Positions 1-9,441 of a stretch of DNA of 64,000 nucleotides are shown here, in pieces. The translations under genes were made by a program, and so were the position numbers. Source of the DNA: Vibrio aquaticus (GTDB lineage Bacteria; Pseudomonadota; Gammaproteobacteria; Enterobacterales; Vibrionaceae). The stretch lies in assembly GCF_003970385.1 (NCBI RefSeq), contig NZ_RXZH01000002.1:248001-312000 (forward strand), in the 5' to 3' direction. The first letter of the stretch is position 1. Every line of letters begins with the position of its first letter. Below the pieces are notes generated by a model, which saw only the letters and a program-made list of their open reading frames with translations, did not search any database and was not told where the DNA came from.

Positions 1-865
1 CCTCGGTACCGTTGTAGTTACCTTCCTGAGTCGCAGTTAGGAGAGGGTGTAGCACCTTGATTGGCGCTTTAAACATTTCCACAAATTCCATCAAACCTTG
101 GTTCGCTCGACATAGCGCGCCTGAGTAGCTGTAGGCATCTGGATCATCTTGTGAGAAATGCTCCAGTTGACGGATATCGACTTTACCCACCAAAGACGAA
201 ATATCTTGGTTGTTTTCATCGCCCGGTTCTGTTTTCGCAATCGCAAGCTGATCCAGGATTGACGGGCGTACTTTCACCACTTTGAACTTGGAGATATCAC
301 CACCAAACTCATGCAGGCGTTTTGCCGCCCATGGAGACATAATAGAACGTAAGTAGCGCTTCTCGATGCCGTATTCTTGTTTGAGCAGGTCGCCGTCTTC
401 ATTCACATCAAACAGACAGAAAGGATGGTCGTTCACCGGGCTCCGTTCACCATTGGCTGAAAGCACGTAAACGGGCACCTGTTGCATTAATGCTTTGAGT
501 TTTTCGGCAAGCGATGATTTACCACCCCCTACTGGCCCCAAAAGGTAGAGAATCTGTTTGCGTTCTTCAAGACCTTGAGCGGCGTGTTTAAGATAAGAAA
601 CAATCTGTTCAATCGCATCTTCCATCCCATAGAAATCTTTGAAGGTTTCATAACGAGAGATGACGCGGTTTGAGAAAATGCGGCTGAGCTGTGGATCCTG
701 AGCGGTATCAATCACTTCAGGTTCACCAATCGCCATGAGAAGGCGCTCTGCTGCATTCGCGTATGCACTTTTGTCATCCTTACATAGGCCAAGGAAGTCT
801 TGAAGGGAGAGTTCCTCATCCTTTGAGGCTTCGTAGCGTGCTTGGAAATGGTCGAAAATACTCAT
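1..865 (-). CDS. prkA: PrkA-type serine protein kinase (partial, 5' part)
   Basis: The first 288 codons of a PrkA/YeaG-type protein kinase; the gene runs off the left edge, so the kinase half is not visible. The reverse strand starts at an ATG at 865 with N-terminus MSIFDHFQARYE. A P-loop (LGPVGGGKSS) lies near residues 108-117, in the AAA+-like N-terminal domain typical of this family. PrkA proteins are cytosolic serine kinases linked to starvation and stress responses and usually sit upstream of a DUF444 (YeaH) gene and a SpoVR gene, which would lie outside this window. Family assignment is secure; its substrate here is unknown. Confidence 0.9.
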   Translation of the reverse strand, partial: MSIFDHFQARYEASKDEELSLQDFLGLCKDDKSAYANAAERLLMAIGEPEVIDTAQDPQLSRIFSNRVISRYETFKDFYGMEDAIEQIVSYLKHAAQGLEERKQILYLLGPVGGGKSSLAEKLKALMQQVPVYVLSANGERSPVNDHPFCLFDVNEDGDLLKQEYGIEKRYLRSIMSPWAAKRLHEFGGDISKFKVVKVRPSILDQLAIAKTEPGDENNQDISSLVGKVDIRQLEHFSQDDPDAYSYSGALCRANQGLMEFVEMFKAPIKVLHPLLTATQEGNYNGTE

Positions 866-1234
866 AATGAATTCCCCTTTGAACCTGTCTAACTGACAAT
901 AAACCCGCATAGAAAAGCAAATCCTTTCTAATTTAAGCCTAGTTGGTTTTTCAAATTCTGCTTAAAAAATATGTGTTTAATTGCAATCTGTGAGCATGGC
1001 CTACTTATCCGACCACTCTGCTGATTGAGGTGTACGTCATCTATTTATGGGAACTATCAATTGAGCAAATGTGCCTCACATTGATAGGTGTGAGTGCGTT
1101 TGGATGTTGGCAACCCGTCAGTCACAGGCTTCTTTGTTTGGTGAATATGAGATTAGAGCACTAGCATTGCATTTTGTATGGCGTTCTATATAATGTGCTC
1201 GTCATTTATTCTACTTATAGTCTCGTCGGGTATT
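866..1234. other. Gene-free divergent intergenic region
   Basis: About 370 bases between the divergent prkA and OmpV-like genes. It must hold both promoters. The only marked structure is a long inverted repeat at 1054-1087, listed separately. Short open frames here have no family likeness or convincing ribosome site. Confidence 0.6.
1054..1087. repeat. Imperfect inverted repeat between prkA and ompV-like gene
   Basis: CTATCAAT at 1054-1061 is the reverse complement of ATTGATAG at 1080-1087. The inner TGAG (1062-1065) pairs with CTCA (1075-1078), leaving one bulged C and a nine-base loop, for 12 base pairs in all. No T-tract follows, so it is unlikely to be a terminator. It could be an operator or a leader hairpin; that is inference. 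Confidence 0.45.
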
Positions 1235-1996
1235 ATGTTGAAATCTTCTTGGTTAAAAGCGGCTGTAGCATCAGCAGTTATCGCGGCTCCTGTAGCAAAC
1301 GCGAAAATCTCTCAGTGGTCACTTGGTGTTGCGGCTTCTTATTCTCCAGCGGTCTATAAAGATACGCCATCAAACAAAACCGTGATTCCAGTCGTTGGTT
1401 ATGAAGGTGAACATCTATTCTTGCGTGGATTTAGTGCGGGTTACCGACTATTTCCAGTGGGTTCTCCTCAAAATATCGTATTCCGAGCGGTTTACGATCC
1501 AAGAACACTAAAGCCAGAAGATTCAAGTAATCCAGATATCCAGCAGATGGACGAGCGTAAAGCGACCATTATGGGTGGTGTGAGTTACCAATTGATCACC
1601 TTAGTGGGTATGTTTGAAGCGACTGCGGGTAGTGATTTAGGTCGTACTCACAATGGCGTTTATGCAGAAGCGGCTTGGCGATTACCAATTCGCCGCAAAG
1701 GTTGGGCAGTCACCCCGTCAATGGGTTATGCATACAACAGTGAGCGACTAAACAACCACTTGTATGGTGTGAGTGCGGAAGAAGCATTAAGAGCTGGTGA
1801 CCCTAGTTTGGAGTTTGACGCAGATTGGGATGGTCAGTTCTTTATTGGTGCATCGGCCTACATGCACCTAACGCCAAACGTTCGTCTGACCGGTGGTGTT
1901 CGATACACTAACCTGGAAGGGGACATTGAAGGTAGCCCGCTGATTGAAAGCGGCGTAAATACCACAGCAAACATTGGTGTGGCTTACGTATTCTAA
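1235..1996 (+). CDS. MipA/OmpV-family outer-membrane protein
   Basis: A 253-residue exported beta-barrel protein. The N-terminus (MLKSSWLKAAVASAVIAAPVANA) is a typical signal peptide, and the chain ends in VAYVF, an outer-membrane C-terminal signature with final Phe. Alternating amphipathic strands and aromatic girdles through the body fit the MipA/OmpV family (scaffolding or osmotically regulated porin-like proteins). An in-frame ATG at 1178 would add 19 hydrophobic residues and spoil the signal peptide, so 1235 is preferred, although the ribosome site is weak for both. A strong terminator follows directly, so the gene is probably monocistronic. Ligand or partner is not predictable. Confidence 0.75.
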   Translation: MLKSSWLKAAVASAVIAAPVANAKISQWSLGVAASYSPAVYKDTPSNKTVIPVVGYEGEHLFLRGFSAGYRLFPVGSPQNIVFRAVYDPRTLKPEDSSNPDIQQMDERKATIMGGVSYQLITLVGMFEATAGSDLGRTHNGVYAEAAWRLPIRRKGWAVTPSMGYAYNSERLNNHLYGVSAEEALRAGDPSLEFDADWDGQFFIGASAYMHLTPNVRLTGGVRYTNLEGDIEGSPLIESGVNTTANIGVAYVF

Positions 1997-2004
1997 TTAA
2001 GATT

Positions 2005-2044
2005 TAAAAAAGGGGGGATTCAATGTGAATCCCCCCTTTTTTGT
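2005..2044 (+). terminator. Rho-independent terminator of the OmpV-like gene
   Basis: GGGGGGATTCA and TGAATCCCCCC form a perfect stem followed by TTTTTTG, beginning about 15 bases after the stop codon. A-tracts on the other side could let it also act on the opposite strand. Confidence 0.9.
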
Positions 2045-2117
2045 TTTTGTGTCGTCCTGAAATGTGTTTTTCAGAGCCATGTGCTTATGTGAGCATATTT
2101 TTATTTGGGTAAGGTTA

Positions 2118-2618
2118 TTACGCGTTAAAGATTTGCTTTAGTTCGTTGGCACATAGATGGTACTGACGAGGGCAGTTACGCCATGTTGTTAACATGCGGC
2201 GGTACTTATCTAGCATTGGCATTTGAGCATTGAAGTGGTGGTCGCCTTTAGAAAATTGCGGGTAGAGGCCTTCAGAGTCCACCAAGAAGCGAACGTAATT
2301 CACCATCTGTGCTTCAGTAGCAATATCGAAACCTAAGAAAGTTAAACGGCGCTGATCAACATCTTGCTGCTCGTCGGCTGCTAGCATGTTGTTTGATTCT
2401 TGCATCGCATGGTACATCTCCATGATATCGATCACTTCGCGACATTCCGCTTCAACTAGACAACCGAAGTCTTTGTTGAGCTCTCGCATTTGCAGTTCAT
2501 AGCCACGTTCTACAATCGTCTGCATACGTTGATACTTTGACGCGTTTTCAGGATCCATCTGCGACATCAAGTAGTACTGATTTGATAGGATCAAACGTTG
2601 AGCGTTTGTCATTTCCAT
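2118..2618 (-). CDS. yfbU: YfbU family protein
   Basis: A 166-residue cytosolic protein matching YfbU (UPF0304) end to end. It starts [15 protein letters not shown] and contains the family's [37 protein letters not shown] and CPRQYHL segments. Length equals the usual 164-166 residues. The E. coli protein has been connected with cell death when overproduced, but the biochemical role is not established. It stands downstream of pflA on the same strand, separated from it by that gene's terminator, so it is probably transcribed alone. Confidence 0.9.
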   Translation of the reverse strand: MEMTNAQRLILSNQYYLMSQMDPENASKYQRMQTIVERGYELQMRELNKDFGCLVEAECREVIDIMEMYHAMQESNNMLAADEQQDVDQRRLTFLGFDIATEAQMVNYVRFLVDSEGLYPQFSKGDHHFNAQMPMLDKYRRMLTTWRNCPRQYHLCANELKQIFNA

Positions 2619-2754
2619 GGGGGCCTCACTAAATCATCTAATACATTTTTAATGTGCTTAGGTTATCTTTTCCCTGTGGTCTGAAACATGATCTCAACAC
2701 ATATTTAATATGAAAATTGACAAAATTTTTCAAAAATGAAAGCAATGCTCTAGA

Positions 2755-2784
2755 AACAAAAATGCCAACCTCAAAGGCTGGCAT
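2755..2784 (-). terminator. Terminator of pflA
   Basis: On the minus strand a TGCCAGCC...GGTTGGCA stem with a short loop is followed by a T-rich run. It lies just after the pflA stop. Confidence 0.8.
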
Positions 2785-2811
2785 AGCAAGAAAGTCTAAT
2801 TGATGGAAAGA

Positions 2812-3552
2812 CTAGTATTTTACGTTTGAGTGGTACTGCTCAAGGATTGATACGATAGAGTCCATGACTTCTTTTGACGGCGGGTTTGTCCCCTCTAGTG
2901 GGTATTCAAGACCTAGCGCTTCCCATTTATGAGCACCGAGTTTGTGGTATGGCAAGAGCTCCACTTTCTCAATGTTGTCCATGTCCTTGATAAACTCGCC
3001 GAGCAAATGCGCAGCTTCAGCATCGTCAGTGTAGCCCGGAACAACCACATAACGAATCCAAGTTTTCTTGCCCACTTTCTGTAAGTAGCGAGCAAAATCA
3101 AGTGTACGCTTGTTAGAAACACCAATGAAATCGTGGTGAATCTCATCTTTCATGTGTTTAAGATCAAGCATGACGAGGTCAGTGGCTTCTAATACTTCAT
3201 CGATCACTTCGGTGTGTTTACGAATGTAGCCGTTAGTATCCAGACAAGTATGGATCCCTTCGTTCTGAGCGGCGCGGAAAAAATCACGAACAAATTCAGG
3301 CTGAAGCATGGCCTCACCACCTGAACATGTCACACCGCCGCCAGAGGCGTTCATAAAGTGACGGTAAGATTTCGCTTCACTAATGATCTCGTCAACGGTC
3401 ACTTCTTTGCCGTCATGGGTATCCCAAGTATCTCTGTTGTGACAATACTTACAACGCATTAAGCAACCTTGTAGAAAGACTATAAAGCGGATTCCAGGTC
3501 CGTCTACGGTTCCACACGATTCGAAAGAATGAATACGACCAGTTGTTGACAT
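2812..3552 (-). CDS. pflA: Pyruvate formate-lyase-activating enzyme
   Basis: A 246-residue radical SAM enzyme that installs the glycyl radical on pyruvate formate-lyase. The CxxxCxxC iron-sulfur motif ([11 protein letters not shown]) and the [14 protein letters not shown] segment are present, and the length equals E. coli PflA. An upstream in-frame start at 3633 would add 27 residues with no family counterpart; the ATG at 3552 has a GAGATGAG ribosome site and gives the expected N-terminus ([12 protein letters not shown]). Its substrate gene pflB is about 3.3 kb away on the same strand, separated by an oppositely oriented chemoreceptor and an LpxR-like gene, so pflA needs its own promoter in 3553-3776. 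Confidence 0.95.
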   Translation of the reverse strand: MSTTGRIHSFESCGTVDGPGIRFIVFLQGCLMRCKYCHNRDTWDTHDGKEVTVDEIISEAKSYRHFMNASGGGVTCSGGEAMLQPEFVRDFFRAAQNEGIHTCLDTNGYIRKHTEVIDEVLEATDLVMLDLKHMKDEIHHDFIGVSNKRTLDFARYLQKVGKKTWIRYVVVPGYTDDAEAAHLLGEFIKDMDNIEKVELLPYHKLGAHKWEALGLEYPLEGTNPPSKEVMDSIVSILEQYHSNVKY

Positions 3553-3776
3553 GAGCTCATCTCGTATTAGTAATTTGTGCGTTATTTTATTACAAAATGT
3601 AGGGACAAAGTAGCACTTCGGCGATTTCTGCACGAGAAAAGTGGTTTTAAGAAAAAATGCGCATATTTGCTAAAATCTATGTTATAAAAATGTTTAATTA
3701 ATATAAAAATCAATAAAAATAATTAACAACGTCTAGGCAAGGTATTTTACATCCACTTGATACAAAGGGATTTTTT

Positions 3777-5657
3777 ATGGATATGCTTGCGCTCTCGCAA
3801 AGACAGAAAGTCACTGTTTTTTTGCTCGTTCTGACGGTGGGATTCGTTTCCCTCGCCATTTTTACTTCTACTCGTTTGTCACACATGACTGAGCAGTACC
3901 ACAGTAGCGGGGATATCGCTAAGGGGTCACTGTCGATCTATCAAACCCAAAGTCAAATATTGACGTTGGGCGGCGACCTGGATGTGATGACGGGGGGCAG
4001 AGTTAATGAAACGCAGATCAAGATAGAAGAGATCGCGACTGCAATTGAGCAAGACGCCGAGTTTCTCTCGCAAGTCGGGCTGAATGCGAAAGCACAGTCT
4101 CTCACCGATAGCGTCACTGCCTTTCGCAGTGCAGTTACACCTTGGCTTCAGATTAAACAAGAACTTGGGTTCAACATTGATGAAGGGAAGTTAGGCGTTC
4201 TTAAGCAGCTCTCTGTTGTGATAGAACAAAAGATCGCTGAAACCGGTATGGTGACCCTTAACTCTGATTTCCAAGCAATGGTCAAATCACAGCAGAACTA
4301 TTTGCTGCAGCCCACCGAAGAAAATTTGAAGCTGTTTAATCGAGCAATGGGCAGCTTTGAGAGCATGTCTAATGTTTATGCCATGCTCGAGCTCTACGAG
4401 AAAGAGATAGAGCAATACAAGCAAACATTCAGTCGTGTCGCGCAACTCTCTCAGCAACTTGGTAGTGTCGAAAAACAGTTAGAACAAACCCAAGTCCAAA
4501 TGACGCAGCTGATTAGTGATATTACGGCTGAGTTGGGTGGCATCAGTCAGCAGTACCAAAGTGTCGCAGAGAGAGACTCAACTCAAACCTTATGGTCAAT
4601 TCTCATTGCGTGTGCTGTGCTTGCTATCTTCACCATTACCATCTTTAGTATGCAAAGCGTCTCTATGTCTCGTTCTTTGAATCGAACCAAAGAGGTACTG
4701 CATAGTGTATCCACGGGCGATTTATCTCAGCGCATGGCGCAAACCAAAAATCGAAATGACGAATTTAATCAACTCGCCAGTAGCATCAATCAAAGCTGTG
4801 AAAATCTGGGTGAGCTTGTCTCTGGTGTTCAAACAAGCTGTCAGGAGTTGTCTGGTAATGCCGCGGAACTGAATCAAGGTTTGGATATGTTGGCTCACCA
4901 TCAAAGTGAAGTTTTGGGTCAAACTCAACTATTGGCTTCCGCCACCGAAGAAGTCAGTGTGACGACACAAGAAGTGTCTAACTCGCTGGAATTTGTGGCA
5001 GAGATTAGCCGCTCCTCCACTCACGCGGCAGAAGAGGGGGCAAAAGTCATAGGCTCTGCCATCGGCTCGCTTGAAGAAGTGGGCGCGATCATGACTTCTG
5101 CAGCAGGGCATATTCAGCAACTCGAACAAGCTTCCTCTAAAGTGGACTCTGTTATGGAGATCATTAACGGCATCGCTGAACAAACGAACTTATTAGCACT
5201 TAATGCCGCTATCGAGGCAGCAAGGGCTGGTGAACAAGGGCGTGGGTTTGCGGTTGTTGCTGATGAAGTTCGAAGCCTCGCAGTCCGTACGGTGGATGCT
5301 GTTACCGAGATTTCAGGAACGATTGATACAATGAAAAAAGAGAGTGCGGAAGTTATCCAATATATCAGTCAATCAGAATCCTCGATGACAACGGGTCGGG
5401 AGAAAGGGCATGAAGCGATGGGTGCACTGAAAACCATTACAGAAAAAGCGGATGAAGCGTCACATCAAACGGAAGTGATTTTCTCTTCAATCAAAGAACT
5501 TGCGACGACCAGTCAATCGATGGCGGATAGCATGACGCAGATATCATCAGCAATGAAGGAGCTTGAAGAGAACAATGAGCAATTGAAGAGTGTCAGTGGA
5601 GCCGTAGAACAAAGAGCTGGCAGCCTCAATCAAGACTGCCAGAAATTTACGATTTAG
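3777..5657 (+). CDS. Methyl-accepting chemotaxis protein
   Basis: A 626-residue transmembrane chemoreceptor. Segments in order: first membrane helix (about residues 13-30), a periplasmic helical sensor region (about 31-265), second membrane helix (about 270-292), HAMP (about 295-345), and a signalling domain whose hairpin tip ([20 protein letters not shown], near residue 467) is fully conserved and contacts CheA and CheW. No C-terminal CheR-tethering pentapeptide is seen. The start at 3777 has AAAGGGA six bases upstream. It is divergent from pflA and its 3' end overlaps the next gene's stop by four bases. Its ligand is unknown; a position between pflA and pflB might suggest a redox or metabolite cue, but that is inference. 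Confidence 0.93.
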   Translation: MDMLALSQRQKVTVFLLVLTVGFVSLAIFTSTRLSHMTEQYHSSGDIAKGSLSIYQTQSQILTLGGDLDVMTGGRVNETQIKIEEIATAIEQDAEFLSQVGLNAKAQSLTDSVTAFRSAVTPWLQIKQELGFNIDEGKLGVLKQLSVVIEQKIAETGMVTLNSDFQAMVKSQQNYLLQPTEENLKLFNRAMGSFESMSNVYAMLELYEKEIEQYKQTFSRVAQLSQQLGSVEKQLEQTQVQMTQLISDITAELGGISQQYQSVAERDSTQTLWSILIACAVLAIFTITIFSMQSVSMSRSLNRTKEVLHSVSTGDLSQRMAQTKNRNDEFNQLASSINQSCENLGELVSGVQTSCQELSGNAAELNQGLDMLAHHQSEVLGQTQLLASATEEVSVTTQEVSNSLEFVAEISRSSTHAAEEGAKVIGSAIGSLEEVGAIMTSAAGHIQQLEQASSKVDSVMEIINGIAEQTNLLALNAAIEAARAGEQGRGFAVVADEVRSLAVRTVDAVTEISGTIDTMKKESAEVIQYISQSESSMTTGREKGHEAMGALKTITEKADEASHQTEVIFSSIKELATTSQSMADSMTQISSAMKELEENNEQLKSVSGAVEQRAGSLNQDCQKFTI

Positions 5658-6661
5658 AAGAACGCGTACAGCGTAAATGCACCAGTCCCATAGATGGACT
5701 CGGCTGCGTTTTTATAGTCAGGAGTTTTGGCCGTAGCCGTTAATGTTGCGCCAAAGCTCTGGTTATACCAAGCAAAGCCAGCGACACCGGTGGCTTGAAC
5801 ATTTTCTAGTTCAACATCATAGAGGCTTGGGTCTTCGCCGTTATCAATAGCGTACTGCTCAACGCCTGAGCGGTCGCCTTCAATGGTGATGTCGTTGAAG
5901 CGATAACGCGCTTCTGCACCAGCAAAGATGAACCACCCACCTTGAGAGCCACCAAGCATACCTGCACGGAACGGGTTTTCATTGTCGATGTTTGCCGCGC
6001 CCATACTGCCGCCAAGGTCAGAACCCCAACGCAGCATGAAACCGGTTGAAACATCACTTCGGAAATTACCTGCATTGATTTCAGATACGTTTGAAATTTC
6101 CCAGTCGGTGTTGGCAATCGAGCGCTGACGCCATAGGTTAAAATGGCTTAAATAGCCGACACTGCCGACAAATTTTTCATCAACTTGGTATCCCCAGCCT
6201 TGTGGTTCATCGGATTTTGTAATTGAGTGAACCAATTTTTGGGCTTCTTCCGACAACGCGCTTTCACCGGTCGTTCCTAATGTGAGGTTGAATCGATGTG
6301 CTTGTTGCGGGTGAAGGCTGATGTAATTGAACTCACTATGCAGATAGCCGGCATAAGGACGATCATTCGGTAGGGGAGTCGTTGCTTCAATATCAGAGGG
6401 TGTGTACATCTTGTGGCCGATACTGAACTCAAATTTATCGAGCGTTGAACCGCCCCAAAATGAGAGGCTCAGAGGGCTGAAAATTGGGTAAGGGGTAATC
6501 GCACCGCTGGTGTAACTTAGAAATAGGCCGTTGGTATAGTCTTGGTCAACACCAAAGACACCATCATTATCAAGAGCGAATGAAAGTGTTGATTTGTCTG
6601 ACGCGAGAGCGACGGTTGATGCCATGACTAATGGCAAAATCAGTGCGTGTTTTAACTTCAT
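5654..6661 (-). CDS. LpxR-like outer-membrane lipid A deacylase family protein
   Basis: A 335-residue protein of the LpxR (DUF2219) family, outer-membrane beta-barrels that remove the 3'-acyloxyacyl group of lipid A. It has a signal peptide ending ALAS, then DND (residues 31-33) and DYTNG (41-45), matching the family's catalytic N-D and T-x-G positions. The [11 protein letters not shown] and [13 protein letters not shown] blocks and a C-terminal Phe are also present. An in-frame GTG at 6676 is possible, but ATG 6661 gives a cleaner signal peptide and has GTGAAG upstream. Activity on lipid A is inferred from the family. Its stop overlaps that of the convergent chemoreceptor gene. Confidence 0.78.
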   Translation of the reverse strand: MKLKHALILPLVMASTVALASDKSTLSFALDNDGVFGVDQDYTNGLFLSYTSGAITPYPIFSPLSLSFWGGSTLDKFEFSIGHKMYTPSDIEATTPLPNDRPYAGYLHSEFNYISLHPQQAHRFNLTLGTTGESALSEEAQKLVHSITKSDEPQGWGYQVDEKFVGSVGYLSHFNLWRQRSIANTDWEISNVSEINAGNFRSDVSTGFMLRWGSDLGGSMGAANIDNENPFRAGMLGGSQGGWFIFAGAEARYRFNDITIEGDRSGVEQYAIDNGEDPSLYDVELENVQATGVAGFAWYNQSFGATLTATAKTPDYKNAAESIYGTGAFTLYAFF

Positions 6662-6794
6662 ATTGATTTGCTTCACTAAAGTAGTGGGCTGATAGTACAG
6701 GATTATTCGATACCAATGTTAGCAATAAATATACCAAACAGGTGAAGTGAGCACTGTATCGCTTAAATAGGAAGATTCCGATTGATAGAAACAA

Positions 6795-6821
6795 TAAAGC
6801 CCCGCATTAGCGGGGCTTTTG
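6795..6821 (-). terminator. Terminator of pflB
   Basis: AAAGCCCCGC and GCGGGGCTTTT flank a short ATTA loop, about 20 bases after the pflB stop. The stem has A and T flanks on both sides, so it may work in both directions. Confidence 0.9.
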
Positions 6822-6839
6822 TCAATCATTCAGCTGAGA

Positions 6840-9116
6840 TTATAGAGACTCAGTGAAAGTACGTGCGATTACGTCTTTTTGCTGCTCTACAGTTAGAGAG
6901 TTAAAACGTACAGCGTAACCAGATACACGGATTGTTAGCTGAGGGTAGTTCTCAGGGTGCTTAACGGCGTCTTCTAGAGTTTCGCGGTTAAGAACGTTAA
7001 CGTTCAGGTGCTGACCGCCTTCAATGCCTTGCTCATGGTGGAAGTAACCATCCATAAGGCCAGCAAGGTTAGCGCGCTGTGAACCTTCTTCTTTACCTAG
7101 TGCATTCGGCACAATAGAGAAGGTGTAAGAGATACCATCTTTCGCATCAGCAAACGGTAGTTTACCTACAGACGTTAGAGAGGCTACTGCACCTTTCTCA
7201 TCGCGGCCGTGCATTGGGTTTGCACCTGGTGCGAATGGCGCGCCTGCTTTACGACCGTCTGGTGTAGTACCCGTCTTCTTACCGTAAACCACGTTTGAAG
7301 TGATAGTTAGGATAGACTGAGTTGGTACTGCATCACGGTAAGTCTTAAGCTTACGGATCTTGTTCATGAAGTTAGAAACAAGTTCACAAGCCATGTCATC
7401 TACGCGTGCGTCGTTGTTACCAAATTTCGGGTAGTCACCAGAGATTTCGAAGTCGATTGCGATGCCATCTTCGTCACGGATTGGTTTAACTTGACCGTAT
7501 TTGATTGCAGACAGTGAGTCAGCTGCAACAGACAGACCCGCGATACCACAAGCCATAGTCCGACGAACGTCACGATCGTGAAGTGCCATTAGTGCAGCTT
7601 CGTAGCTGTACTTGTCGTGTGAGTAGTGGATAGCGTTCAGTGCTGTCACGTATTGCTTAGCTAGCCAATCCATTAGGTTGTCTAGACCAGCCCAAACTTT
7701 GTCGAAGTCTAGAACTTCGTCAGTCATTGCTTCAGTCTTAGGACCTACTTGAATCTTAAGCTTCTCATCTACACCGCCGTTGATAACGTAAAGTAGAGTT
7801 TTAGCAAGGTTTGCACGAGCGCCGAAGAACTGCATGTGCTTACCGATGATCATTGGAGATACACAACACGCGATAGCGTAATCATCGTTGTCGAAATCAG
7901 GACGCATTAGGTCGTCGTTTTCGTACTGGATAGAAGACGTATCAATCGATACCTTCGCACAGAACTTCTTGAAGCCAACAGGTAGCTGCTCAGACCAAAG
8001 AACAGTGATGTTTGGCTCTGGAGAAGGACCCATAGTGTATAGCGTGTTTAGGAAACGGAAGTTCGTACGTGTAACTAGTGTACGACCGTCAACACCCATA
8101 CCACCCATAGATTCTGTCGCCCAGATTGGGTCGCCAGAGAATAGCTCATCGTACTCAGGAGTACGTAGGAAGCGAACCATACGCAGTTTCATTACGAAGT
8201 GGTCGATCATTTCCTGAGCTTGTTCTTCAGTGATGATGCCAGCTGCGATGTCACGCTCAACGTAAACGTCTAGGAAAGTCGAAGTACGACCTAGAGACAT
8301 TGCTGCGCCGTTTTGAGATTTAACAGCCGCTAGGTAACCGAAGTAAGTCCATTGGATAGCTTCTTGAGCTGAAGTCGCAGGACCAGAGATGTCGTAGCCG
8401 TAAGACGCCGCCATTTCTTTCATTTGACCTAGTGCGCGGTGTTGCTCTTGAAGCTCTTCACGCAGCTGCATAGTCATTTGAAGGTTGTCGCCAACTTCTA
8501 GTTGCTCTTGAGTTGAGTGGAACTGAGCAACTTTGTCCTTCATTAGGAAGTCTACACCGTAAAGTGCAACACGACGGTAGTCACCGATGATGCGGCCACG
8601 ACCGTACGCATCTGGAAGACCAGTTAGAACGCCAGACTTACGACATTTTAGGATATCTGGAGAGTAAACATCGAAAACACCTTGGTTGTGTGTTTTACGG
8701 TACTCAGAGTAGATTTTAGATACTTGAGGATCAAGCGTACGACCGTATGCTTTACAAGAACCTTCGATCATACGTACACCGCCGTTTGGCATGATTGCAC
8801 GCTTAAGCGGAGCTTCAGTTTGAAGACCTACGATAGTCTCAAGATCTTTGTTGATGTAACCAGCATCGTGAGAAGTGATGGTAGAGATAACAGAAGTATC
8901 GAAATCAACAGGTGCGTGAGTCGCGTTTTCCTGCTTGATACCTTCCATTACTTTAGCCCAAAGTACGTTAGTTGCTTCAGTGCCTTCAGAAACTAGGAAA
9001 GACTCGTCGCCTTCATACGGTGTGTAGTTCTTTTGAATGAAATCACGAACGTTTACTGCGTTTTGCCAATCACCTTCAGCAAAACCTTCCCAAGCTTTAG
9101 CAAATTGCTCTGCCAT
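6840..9116 (-). CDS. pflB: Formate acetyltransferase (pyruvate formate-lyase)
   Basis: A 758-residue glycyl-radical enzyme that converts pyruvate and CoA to acetyl-CoA and formate under anaerobiosis. It carries the catalytic Cys-Cys pair (IACCVSP) and the C-terminal glycyl-radical loop (RVSGYAVRF), which PflA activates. Length is close to the E. coli enzyme (760). The ATG at 9116 has an AAGGTAGG ribosome site. No focA formate channel is next to it; the upstream neighbour on the same strand is a DUF3360-type membrane protein that ends in its own terminator, so pflB is probably transcribed from the A/T-rich region 9117-9396. Confidence 0.97.
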   Translation of the reverse strand: MAEQFAKAWEGFAEGDWQNAVNVRDFIQKNYTPYEGDESFLVSEGTEATNVLWAKVMEGIKQENATHAPVDFDTSVISTITSHDAGYINKDLETIVGLQTEAPLKRAIMPNGGVRMIEGSCKAYGRTLDPQVSKIYSEYRKTHNQGVFDVYSPDILKCRKSGVLTGLPDAYGRGRIIGDYRRVALYGVDFLMKDKVAQFHSTQEQLEVGDNLQMTMQLREELQEQHRALGQMKEMAASYGYDISGPATSAQEAIQWTYFGYLAAVKSQNGAAMSLGRTSTFLDVYVERDIAAGIITEEQAQEMIDHFVMKLRMVRFLRTPEYDELFSGDPIWATESMGGMGVDGRTLVTRTNFRFLNTLYTMGPSPEPNITVLWSEQLPVGFKKFCAKVSIDTSSIQYENDDLMRPDFDNDDYAIACCVSPMIIGKHMQFFGARANLAKTLLYVINGGVDEKLKIQVGPKTEAMTDEVLDFDKVWAGLDNLMDWLAKQYVTALNAIHYSHDKYSYEAALMALHDRDVRRTMACGIAGLSVAADSLSAIKYGQVKPIRDEDGIAIDFEISGDYPKFGNNDARVDDMACELVSNFMNKIRKLKTYRDAVPTQSILTITSNVVYGKKTGTTPDGRKAGAPFAPGANPMHGRDEKGAVASLTSVGKLPFADAKDGISYTFSIVPNALGKEEGSQRANLAGLMDGYFHHEQGIEGGQHLNVNVLNRETLEDAVKHPENYPQLTIRVSGYAVRFNSLTVEQQKDVIARTFTESL

Positions 9117-9441
9117 GACATACCTACCTTTTTAGTAGAAAAAACACGTACCTTGCTAACTGTTGAGCCAGTTAGTTTCCCATCACTGGGGCGGTACACT
9201 CTTATGAATAACAATATGTATAGTCTTAAAAATCGATCAATTACGTTGTAATAAAACGATAAATATTGTCACTACTTTCTATATGGTTGCTTACTAACTT
9301 GCTTTCAAGAGTAAACTAAAAAAAAACTGTAAACCTTAAACTAAATCAATAAATGGTAACTTTACTAAATTATTTTTTAAAAAAAGGTTTGAAACTAAAA
9401 AAAATTTGAGAGCCAGAAGCTGGCTCTCAACATATTTTGCA
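9117..9441. other. Gene-free region upstream of pflB
   Basis: About 325 very A/T-rich bases between two minus-strand genes. It holds the upstream gene's terminator at 9397-9430 and presumably the pflB promoter. I looked for FNR or CRP palindromes and found only half-sites, such as TTGAT within a TTGATCGAT stretch near 9232-9240, which I do not consider enough to call. Confidence 0.5.
9397..9430 (-). terminator. Terminator of the DUF3360-type transporter gene
   Basis: A perfect nine-base stem, GAGAGCCAG at 9408-9416 with CTGGCTCTC at 9420-9428, is followed on the minus strand by an A/T run rich in T. It lies just past the stop codon. Confidence 0.9.

Noticed and set aside
9225-9245. FNR site upstream of pflB
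   Set aside because: Only one half-site (TTGAT) is good; the other arm does not match ATCAA.
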